Origin: Acetobacteraceae bacterium
Lineage (GTDB): Bacteria; Pseudomonadota; Alphaproteobacteria; Acetobacterales; Acetobacteraceae
NCBI GenBank assembly: GCA_027323595.1
Contig: DAHWBL010000193.1
Location: forward strand, 1-9,287
DNA: 9,287 nucleotides
Direction: 5' to 3'
Shown: positions 1-5,398 of the stretch, piece after piece
Numbering within the stretch: the stretch's first letter is position 1
Layout: each line of letters opens with the position of its first letter
Notes under the pieces: generated by a model
The model's database searches: none
What the model saw: only the letters and a program-made list of their open reading frames with translations
Told to the model about the DNA's origin: nothing
Program-made: the position numbers and the translations under genes

Positions 1-1737
1 GTCGCGCAGGCGCTGGAGGTAGTACAGCACCGGGTCGCGCGGCGGCAACTGGAAGGGCGGCGCGTCGTCGGTGTGGAACCATTCGCGCCCGGCGTCGCGG
101 TCCGGCCCCTTGGCGATGGCGACCAGCTTGACGTCGGTCACACCGAGCCCGTCGAGCACCGCGCGCACCGCCGATAATTGCCCGGCGCCGCCATCGATCA
201 GCACCATGTCGGGCCAGTCCGCCGCGCCGGTGGCGCCGGTTGCGCCCTCGGCCTGCCGCAGCGCGCGGCCGAAGCGGCGTTCGAGAACCTCGCGCATCAT
301 GGCGAAATCATCGCCCGGGGTGAGCGGGCCGCGAATGGCGAATTTGCGATAGGCGGATTTGAGAAAACCCTCGCGCCCGGCGACGATCATGACGCCATAG
401 GCGTTGCGGCCCTGCAGATGGCTGTTGTCATAGACCTCGATGCGCTCTGGCGTCGCGGGCAGCGCGAACAGGCCCGCCACCGCGTCGAGCAGGGCGGCCT
501 GGCCGGCGGTTTCGGCGAGTTTGCGCTCCAGCGCCTCGCGCGCGTTGGTCTGGGCGTGCAGCACCACCGCGCGCTTCTCGCCGCGCGCCGGCACCGCGAT
601 GGCGACCTTGCGCGCGGCCTTGATGGTGAGCGCGTCGGCGACGAGGCCGGGCTCGGCGATCTCGTGGCTGAGCAGGATCAGCGGCGGCGGCGGCTTGTCG
701 TCGTAGAACTGGGTGATGAAGGCGGCGAGCACGTCGGCCACCGCCTCGCCGCGCGCGTGGGTGGGGTAGAAGGCGCGGTTGCCGTTGTTGCGGCTGCCGC
801 GGATGAAGAACACCTGCACGCAGCTCTGGCCGCCGATCTGCCAGGCGGCGATGACATCGGCGTCGCCGAGGCTGGCGGGGTTGATCACGCCGCCGCCCTG
901 GACGTGGGTGAGCGCGCGGATGCGGTCGCGCACGGCGGCGGCGTGCTCGAATTCGCGGCGGGCCGCGGCGGCCTCCATCTCGGCGGCCAACTCCTGCTGG
1001 ATCGCCGCCTCGCGGCCGGAGAGGAAGGCGCGGGCCTGCGCCACCAGCCGGCCATAGTCGTCCGCGTCGATGCGCCCGACGCAGGGGGCGGAGCAGCGCT
1101 TGATCTGGAACAGCAGGCAGGGGCGGGTGCGCGCGGCGAACACCGCATCCGAGCAGGAGCGCAGCAGGAACACGCGCTCCATCGCGTTGACCGTCTGGTT
1201 GACCGCCCAGGCGGAGGCGAACGGGCCCCAGTAGCTCGCCGCGCGGGTGTGCGCGCCGCGATGTTTGCTGAGCCGGGGAAACGGATGATCCTGTGTCAGC
1301 ATCAGCCACGGATAGGTTTTGTCGTCGCGCAGCACGATGTTGTAGCGCGGCTTGAGGCGCTTGATCAGATTGGCTTCGAGCAGCAGCGCCTCGGCCTCGG
1401 TGTGGGTGGTCAGCACCTCCATCGCGACGGTCTCGGACACCATCCGGCGCAGCCGCTCGGACAGGCGGGCGAGCTGGGTGTAGGCGAGCACGCGCTTTTT
1501 GAGGCTGCGCGCCTTGCCGACATACAGCGCCTCGCCGGCGGGATTGAGCATGCGGTAGACGCCGGGGCCGGCGGGCATGGTGGCGAGCGCGGCCTCGATT
1601 ACCGCGACACCGCGGGCGGGGACCGCGACGCCGAGCGCGGGTTCTGGCTGAAACGATTCAGTCACATTTAGCGGCTGCTCCTGCGCCGGCGAGGGCAGAT
1701 CATCGGGCAAGCCTTTGTTGTCGCTGGACTCGTTCAT
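1..1737 (-). CDS. uvrC: UvrC, excinuclease ABC subunit C (partial, C-terminus beyond left edge)
   Basis: Nuclease of nucleotide excision repair: recruited by UvrB bound to damaged DNA, it cuts on both sides of the lesion. I translated 579 codons, open to the window edge. The GIY-YIG domain (about residues 50-130) shows GVYR (59-62), YVGKAR (72-77) and the conserved Glu121 in TEAEALLLEANLIK. Cysteines 195, 207, 215 and 219 have the 12-8-4 spacing of the four cysteines reported to hold an iron-sulfur cluster in E. coli UvrC. A UVR motif that contacts UvrB lies near 251-286. The RNase H-like 5'-incision domain begins with Asp437 in VYDNSHLQGR and Asp515 in LIDGGAGQL. The remaining catalytic residues and the HhH domain lie outside the window. 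ATG 1737 is preceded by a GGTGG sequence. The first 45 residues are a non-conserved acidic extension, so a start further inside is possible. It follows folB on the same strand after 216 bp and probably has its own promoter. Confidence 0.97.
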   Translation of the reverse strand, partial: MNESSDNKGLPDDLPSPAQEQPLNVTESFQPEPALGVAVPARGVAVIEAALATMPAGPGVYRMLNPAGEALYVGKARSLKKRVLAYTQLARLSERLRRMVSETVAMEVLTTHTEAEALLLEANLIKRLKPRYNIVLRDDKTYPWLMLTQDHPFPRLSKHRGAHTRAASYWGPFASAWAVNQTVNAMERVFLLRSCSDAVFAARTRPCLLFQIKRCSAPCVGRIDADDYGRLVAQARAFLSGREAAIQQELAAEMEAAAARREFEHAAAVRDRIRALTHVQGGGVINPASLGDADVIAAWQIGGQSCVQVFFIRGSRNNGNRAFYPTHARGEAVADVLAAFITQFYDDKPPPPLILLSHEIAEPGLVADALTIKAARKVAIAVPARGEKRAVVLHAQTNAREALERKLAETAGQAALLDAVAGLFALPATPERIEVYDNSHLQGRNAYGVMIVAGREGFLKSAYRKFAIRGPLTPGDDFAMMREVLERRFGRALRQAEGATGATGAADWPDMVLIDGGAGQLSAVRAVLDGLGVTDVKLVAIAKGPDRDAGREWFHTDDAPPFQLPPRDPVLYYLQRLRD

Positions 1738-1738
1738 C

Positions 1739-1760
1739 TATCCACCAAAGCTGTGGATAA
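1739..1760 (-). promoter_or_regulatory. Inverted repeat and consensus DnaA-box sequence in the uvrC leader
   Basis: Perfect 7-bp inverted repeat TATCCAC-N7-GTGGATA at 1739-1745 and 1753-1759, ending one base before the uvrC ATG. Read on the uvrC strand, the left arm belongs to TTATCCACA (1760 to 1752), which is exactly the DnaA-box consensus. In the mRNA the repeat would fold into a 7-bp stem with a 7-nt loop that buries the GGTGG ribosome-binding sequence. It could be a DnaA-responsive operator, another protein's operator or a translational control hairpin. The repeat is seen directly; the function is inferred. Confidence 0.5.
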
Positions 1761-1906
1761 GTCTGTGAGCTTTCCGCGTGGCGGCGGTGCGGATCGGCCC
1801 GCGAGGCCGCTTCCGCTCGGATGGCGGTGGTCCGAAACGAAAAAACCAACCCATTGATATTGAAGCATTGTTGCGATGTTTTTTAACGTATTGGTGACAG
1901 GATCAA
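1761..1906 (-). promoter_or_regulatory. Probable uvrC promoter region (AT-richer spacer)
   Basis: The 216-bp gap between folB and uvrC contains the most AT-rich stretch of this part (about 1840-1906, with runs of six A or T). On the uvrC strand TTGATC (1906 to 1901) followed 17 bp later by AAAAAC is a weak -35/-10 candidate. No alphaproteobacterial LexA operator (GTTC-N7-GTTC) is visible. Placement is tentative. Confidence 0.3.
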
Positions 1907-1925
1907 GGACTTGGACGGCGTTGTT

Positions 1926-1941
1926 CGCGCGGCCTCGCGCG
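1926..1941 (-). terminator. Short GC hairpin downstream of folB, weak terminator candidate
   Basis: CGCGCG-gcct-CGCGCG forms a 6-bp stem with a 4-nt loop, 12 bp past the folB stop codon. No U-tract follows, so it is not a canonical intrinsic terminator. CGCGCG is also common by chance in DNA this rich in G+C. Confidence 0.2.
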
Positions 1942-1953
1942 GTGGTGGACGAA

Positions 1954-2379
1954 TTACGCGCGATGACGCTCGACCTCGACCCCGACGCTCTCCGCGTCGG
2001 CCAGGATATCGAGTTTTTCGACCCGCACCCGCGCGCTCATCACGCGCGGGTCGTCGAGGCAGGATCGGGCCACCTGTTCGGCCAGGGTCTCCACCAGCTT
2101 GACGTGGCCGGCGGCGATCAGCGCGCGCACATTGTTGGCGACGCGCTCGTAATCGACGACCCGATGGATGGTGTCGGCGCCGACCGCGTGGGCGGGGTCG
2201 GTGGCGCCCTCGTCGGTGACGGCGAGGTCGATGTTGACGCGCACGCGCTGGGTGCCGCGATGCTCGTGCGCGTAGATGCCGATGTGGGCATCGAGGATGA
2301 GGTTGCGCAGGAACACGTGGCGCAGGCCGGCGGCGGCGGAGGCGCGCGGATGGGGGCGGTCGGGCGGGGTCATGCTCAT
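1954..2379 (-). CDS. folB: Dihydroneopterin aldolase / epimerase family protein (FolB/FolX)
   Basis: 141 residues, normal length for this single-domain cytosolic enzyme. FolB cleaves 7,8-dihydroneopterin to 6-hydroxymethyl-7,8-dihydropterin and glycolaldehyde in folate synthesis; the paralogue FolX epimerises dihydroneopterin triphosphate. Seen: the IGIYAHEHRGTQRVRVNIDL strand-turn with Glu39 (matching E. coli FolB Glu22), Tyr77 in VVDYERVA, Glu97 in KLVETLAEQV (pterin-anchoring Glu), and Lys122 in RVEKLDILADAESVGVEVER (catalytic Lys). The KLDILADAESV stretch resembles E. coli FolX (KLHALRYADSV) as much as FolB, so the exact reaction is open. The start codon overlaps the stop of the upstream SDR gene (ATGA), which suggests translational coupling. 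A second ATG at 2373 has better spacing (7 nt) to GGAAG and may be the true start. Confidence 0.9.
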   Translation of the reverse strand: MSMTPPDRPHPRASAAAGLRHVFLRNLILDAHIGIYAHEHRGTQRVRVNIDLAVTDEGATDPAHAVGADTIHRVVDYERVANNVRALIAAGHVKLVETLAEQVARSCLDDPRVMSARVRVEKLDILADAESVGVEVERHRA

Positions 2380-3167
2380 TCTTCCGGCGGGACGTTGGGC
2401 GGCACCGGGCCCCATTGCAGATGCTGGCCGCCATCGAGGGCGATCATCTGCCCGGTCATCGAGGGCAGGGACAGGATGGCCAGCGCGGCGGCGGCGATCT
2501 CGCCCGGGCTGGCGGGGCGGCGCAGCGGGGTGGCGGCGGCCTGGCGGTCGAACTGCGCCTGGGTCTGGCGCGGGCTGGGCAGCACCGGGCCGGGGCCGAT
2601 GGCGTTCACCCGGATGCGCGGGGCGAGCGCCAGCGCGAGGCTCTGGGTCAGCGCCCACAGCCCGGCCTTGGACAGGCTGTAGCTGATGAAATGCGGCGTC
2701 GGCGACCAGACGCGCTGGTCCAGCAGATTGATCACCACCCCTTCGGCGGTGGCCGGCAGGGCGGCGGCGAATGCCTGGGTCAGCACGAAGGGCGCGCGCA
2801 GATTGGGCTCCAGATGGGCGTCCCAACTGGCGCGGCTGGCGGTGTCCCATTCGTCGCGCTCGAAATTCGACGCATTGTTCACCAGCACCCCGAGCGGCCC
2901 GAGGGCTGCCGCGCGGGCGGCCAGCGCGGTGGTGGCGGCCTCGTCGGCGAGGTCGGTGACCTCGATCGCGCAGGCGCGGCCCATGGCGAGAATCTCGGCG
3001 CGCACCGCCTCGGCGGCGTCGCGGCTGCCGCGGCATTGCAGCACCAGGTCGAAGCCGGCGGAGGCGAGGCCGAGCGCGATGGCGCGGCCGATGCGCTGCG
3101 CCGCGCCGGTGACCAGCGCGGTGCGGGGGATGGTGGGCGGGATCGGCGATCCGGCGAGGGTCGACAT
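2376..3167 (-). CDS. SDR oxidoreductase, pteridine reductase-like (PTR1/FolM type)
   Basis: NAD(P)H-dependent short-chain dehydrogenase of 263 residues, single Rossmann domain, cytosolic. The cofactor motif is TGAAQRIG (20-27): Arg replaces the first conserved Gly of the usual TGxxxGxG, as in Leishmania PTR1 (TGAAKRLG) and E. coli FolM (TGGGRRIG). NNAS is at 97-100. The catalytic Tyr163 and Lys167 lie in SYSLSK, and Asp150 sits 13 residues before the Tyr where ordinary SDRs have Ser; PTR1 has Asp181 and Tyr194 with the same spacing. The end (TGQMIALDGGQHLQW) is also of this type. Together with overlapping folB this indicates reduction of dihydropterins (dihydromonapterin, dihydrobiopterin or dihydrofolate), which is inference from motifs and context. 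ATG 3167 is preferred because AGGA lies 4 nt upstream; ATG 3182 is in frame but has no such site. Confidence 0.85.
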   Translation of the reverse strand: MSTLAGSPIPPTIPRTALVTGAAQRIGRAIALGLASAGFDLVLQCRGSRDAAEAVRAEILAMGRACAIEVTDLADEAATTALAARAAALGPLGVLVNNASNFERDEWDTASRASWDAHLEPNLRAPFVLTQAFAAALPATAEGVVINLLDQRVWSPTPHFISYSLSKAGLWALTQSLALALAPRIRVNAIGPGPVLPSPRQTQAQFDRQAAATPLRRPASPGEIAAAALAILSLPSMTGQMIALDGGQHLQWGPVPPNVPPEE

Positions 3168-3185
3168 GGGGTCCTGGGGCATGCT

Positions 3186-3211
3186 GGCGGGTGGATGCGG
3201 TGTCGCCCGCC
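3186..3211. repeat. Inverted repeat between the binding-protein gene and the SDR gene
   Basis: GGCGGG (3186-3191) and CCCGCC (3206-3211) can pair as a 6-bp stem with a 14-nt loop inside the 61-bp spacer. It may modestly reduce read-through from the upstream gene. There is no U-tract, and stems of this size are frequent in GC-rich DNA. Confidence 0.25.
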
Positions 3212-3212
3212 T

Positions 3213-3240
3213 CCCTAATCCTTCGTCCCTAATCCTTCGT
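3213..3240. repeat. Perfect 14-bp tandem duplication across a stop codon
   Basis: The unit CCCTAATCCTTCGT occurs twice with no spacer (3213-3226, 3227-3240). The copy at 3227-3240 encodes the last residues and TAG stop of the substrate-binding protein. The other copy lies just downstream of the stop and does not alter the protein. Confidence 0.9.
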
Positions 3241-4287
3241 CGCGGTATGCACCATGCCCAGCGTGCGCACCGCCGCCGCGGCGAAGCTGGGGTCCACCAG
3301 TTGGGTGGCGGTGATGGCCGGGTCGGCGACAAGTCCGCGGGCGCGGTAGAAGCGCAGATCGTCGCGCAGCGAGGCGGTGTTCACCGCGCCGTTGGGGTCG
3401 ATCACGAAGGCGGTCATGTCGTGATAGACCGCGCGGTCCTTCAGCGGTGTGCGCGCGATCAGGATGTCGATGACCGCGTCCGCCGCCGGGCCGACCAGCC
3501 GGCCGTCGCGCAGTGCGTCCATGTAGTCGCGCACCGCGCGCAGGTAGGCGCGCATGAAGGCCTCGGCGAGCGGGCGGCGGCGGGCGAAGGCCTCGCTGTA
3601 GATCACCACCGCGGTCTGCTGTCCGGGGTAGAGCGCCTCGGGGCTGGCGCGCACCGCCAGGCCCTCGCGCAGCGCCAGGGTGACGGTGGGCTCGTTGGTC
3701 CAGCCGGCATCGATGCGATGGTTGCGCAGGGCGGCGGCCTGTTCGGGAAAGCCCATGTGCACGATCTGGATGTCGGACCAGACCAGCCCGCCCTTGCGCA
3801 GCGCCAGATCGACCGCGGCCTCCGAGCCCGCGCCCTGGGCGGCGGCGGCGATGACCATGCCCTTGAGGTCGGGCAGGCCACGGTAGCGGCCGGACTCCAC
3901 GAGGTCCTTGCGGATCAGCAGGGTGGAGTATTCGTGGCCCGGCCGGCTGGAGCCCTTGTCGGCGACGATGCGCATCGCCAGTCCCCGGGCGACGGCGTTG
4001 TAGAGCCCGGCGGCGACGGTGCCGGCGGCGACGTCCAGGTCGCCGGTGCCCAGCGGGGCGATCGACATGGCGGAGCTGGCGAAGGGGATGAGATCGACGC
4101 CGATGCCCTCGGCGGCGAAATAGCCGCGCGCATCGGCGAGGTAGAAGCCGACGTCAGTGGCGACATTGTTGGTGCCCACGCGCAGCAGGGTTTGGGCGGG
4201 GGCGGGGGTCGGGGTTTGGGTTTGCGCGCGCGCGGGCCAGCCGGCCAGCAGCAGACAGATGACAGCAGCAGCCAACCCCGGTCGCAT
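3229..4287 (-). CDS. ABC transporter substrate-binding protein, NitT/TauT (NMT1/THI5-like) type
   Basis: 352 residues, usual length for the family. A Sec signal peptide (MRPG, then hydrophobic AAAVICLLLAG, AxA site ARA at 19-21) predicts a periplasmic protein; a low-complexity Gln/Thr/Pro/Ala linker follows (22-33). The body has the family's pattern: LRVGTNNVATDVGFYLADARGYFAAEGIGVDLI (35-67), a GTGDLDVAAGTV segment (80-91) near the first ligand-binding loop, LPDLKGMVIAAAAQGAGSEA (138-157) and the hinge-region DAGWTNEPT (193-201). Such proteins capture nitrate, sulfonates, pyrimidines or aromatic acids; the ligand cannot be read here. No permease or ATPase gene is present, so it is either an orphan or is served by a distant transporter. 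ATG 4287 is chosen because GGAG lies 5 nt upstream and the signal peptide begins there; the frame stays open further upstream without signal-like sequence. Divergent from the next gene. Confidence 0.88.
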   Translation of the reverse strand: MRPGLAAAVICLLLAGWPARAQTQTPTPAPAQTLLRVGTNNVATDVGFYLADARGYFAAEGIGVDLIPFASSAMSIAPLGTGDLDVAAGTVAAGLYNAVARGLAMRIVADKGSSRPGHEYSTLLIRKDLVESGRYRGLPDLKGMVIAAAAQGAGSEAAVDLALRKGGLVWSDIQIVHMGFPEQAAALRNHRIDAGWTNEPTVTLALREGLAVRASPEALYPGQQTAVVIYSEAFARRRPLAEAFMRAYLRAVRDYMDALRDGRLVGPAADAVIDILIARTPLKDRAVYHDMTAFVIDPNGAVNTASLRDDLRFYRARGLVADPAITATQLVDPSFAAAAVRTLGMVHTATKD

Positions 4288-4308
4288 CGCCGCTCCGCAT
4301 GTTGTTCG

Positions 4309-4418
4309 CCGTGATGCTGCCGCAGCACCCATGCGCGACACAAGCCCGTCATCGCGATCGTTGCTTCGCGCGTCTGTCGATATCGCGGGTGGTGACGGAA
4401 TCGTTGACAGCATCACGG
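4309..4418. promoter_or_regulatory. Paired 11-bp inverted-repeat arms in the divergent promoter region (operator candidate)
   Basis: CCGTGATGCTG at 4309-4319 is matched exactly by its reverse complement CAGCATCACGG at 4408-4418, 88 bp apart. One arm lies 21 bp upstream of the minus-strand gene's start codon; the other overlaps the -35 element of the plus-strand gene. This suits one regulator controlling both divergent genes, possibly by looping. The left arm also sits in a small local palindrome, TGCTG-ccg-CAGCA (4315-4327). Confidence 0.45.
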
Positions 4419-4432
4419 ATCAATTCCAAGCT
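4404..4432 (+). promoter_or_regulatory. Sigma-70-type promoter candidate for the plus-strand binding-fold gene
   Basis: TTGACA at 4404-4409 is a perfect -35 hexamer. With a 17-bp spacer the -10 would be CAAGCT (4427-4432), a poor match. The start site would fall near 4440, giving a short leader that contains the AAGGGG ribosome-binding site (4452-4457) before ATG 4464. Confidence 0.4.
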
Positions 4433-4463
4433 TTGGGCACATCGCGAAAAAAAGGGGCCTGTC

Positions 4464-5393
4464 ATGAAAAGCCTGCGACTGGAGACGACCGCGCCGTTCC
4501 AGGGCCTGCCGGAGCTGGTGGCCGACCGCGAGGGTCTGTTCGCCGCGCGCGACATCGCCATCGAATGGATCGAGCGCGACGGCGGCACCGACAAGGCGGT
4601 GAATGTGGGGGTGAACGTGCCCAAGGGGCTGAACCCGTTCCACAGCCACGGCAGCATGCTCGAACGCGGGCTGGCGGACATGTACAATGCCTGCGAGCTT
4701 GGCAATTACTGCCGGGTTCAGGACAGCCGCACCGGCAGCCGCCAGCTAGGCCGGCGCGCGATCATGGTGTTCGGCGCCATCGTGGTGCGTGGTGACAGCA
4801 AGGTGGTGATCCCCCAGCAACTGGCCGGAAAGAACATCGGCGTGCCGTTCTATTTCGGCAGCCACTACATGGCGCTGCAATTGCTGGAAGGCTTCGTGCC
4901 GCGCGAGCTGATCCGGCTGTGCGACGCGCCGAACGGTTCCAAGGGCCGCTATGACGCGCTGATGGCAGGCGAGGTCGATGCGACCACGCTCACCGAGCCC
5001 TATGTCACGCTGGCCGAGCAGAACGGCTGCAAGGTGATCTGCTCGGCGTTCTATCCGGGCACCGAGGTTGCCTCGGGCGCGCTCGATGCGCCGACCTATG
5101 CGAAATTCAACGAAGCGGTGCGCGAGGCGGTGCGCCGGATCAACGAGAACCCTGCCGCCTACATGCATTATTTCATCGAGTACCACGCGGCCGGCGACCC
5201 GCGCATCGCGGCGTTGCGCCCGGAGGATCTGCGGCCCTCGCGGCTGCTGGTCACCGACCCCGCGCCGATCCCGGCCGAGGAGCTGGAGCGCAGTGCCGCC
5301 TGGCTGAAAAGCTGGGGCATGCTGGAGGAAACCGATTCGCCGCTGGAGCTGGTTAATCTGGAAATCGCCAGCCAGGCGCACGCCGCCGAGTAA
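4464..5393 (+). CDS. Substrate-binding-protein-fold protein without signal peptide (ABC SBP-like, function unknown)
   Basis: 309 residues. AAGGGG lies 6 nt before ATG 4464; the frame is open further upstream but reads like non-coding sequence. The overall pattern is a type II periplasmic binding protein: an N-terminal strand and helix with ELVADREGLFAARDIAIEWI (17-36), QQLAGKNIGVPFYFGSHYMALQLLEGF (118-144) as the second-lobe start, RYDALMAGEVDATTLTEPYVTLAEQNGCKVI (162-192) as the ligand-loop and hinge region, and a helical C-terminus. No hydrophobic signal sequence exists, so it is predicted cytosolic. It has five cysteines (77, 83, 153, 189, 193) and a histidine pair (60, 62), unusual for an exported binding protein. 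It might be a ligand sensor or an enzyme built on this fold, as THI5 pyrimidine synthase and 4,5-dihydroxyphthalate decarboxylase are; I see neither family's full signature. It is divergent from another binding-protein gene and ends 5 bp from the uvrB stop. Confidence 0.8.
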   Translation: MKSLRLETTAPFQGLPELVADREGLFAARDIAIEWIERDGGTDKAVNVGVNVPKGLNPFHSHGSMLERGLADMYNACELGNYCRVQDSRTGSRQLGRRAIMVFGAIVVRGDSKVVIPQQLAGKNIGVPFYFGSHYMALQLLEGFVPRELIRLCDAPNGSKGRYDALMAGEVDATTLTEPYVTLAEQNGCKVICSAFYPGTEVASGALDAPTYAKFNEAVREAVRRINENPAAYMHYFIEYHAAGDPRIAALRPEDLRPSRLLVTDPAPIPAEELERSAAWLKSWGMLEETDSPLELVNLEIASQAHAAE

Positions 5394-5398
5394 TTGCC

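Noticed and set aside
178..1671. Long plus-strand open frame (497 codons) opposite uvrC
   Set aside because: Shadow frame from high GC; uvrC on the other strand has every family motif, whereas this translation is Gly/Ala/Arg-rich with no recognisable domain.
1739..1760. Replication origin, because of the DnaA-box sequence
   Set aside because: Only one consensus box is present, with no AT-rich unwinding region of origin type or box cluster and no origin-linked genes nearby.
1738..1953. SOS (LexA) operator of alphaproteobacterial type, GTTC-N7-GTTC, upstream of uvrC or uvrB
   Set aside because: Looked for in 1738-1953 and 7577-7634 on both strands; no match seen.
2686..4314. Plus-strand open frame (542 codons) across the SDR and binding-protein genes
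   Set aside because: It spans two real minus-strand genes and their spacer; composition is that of an antisense shadow.
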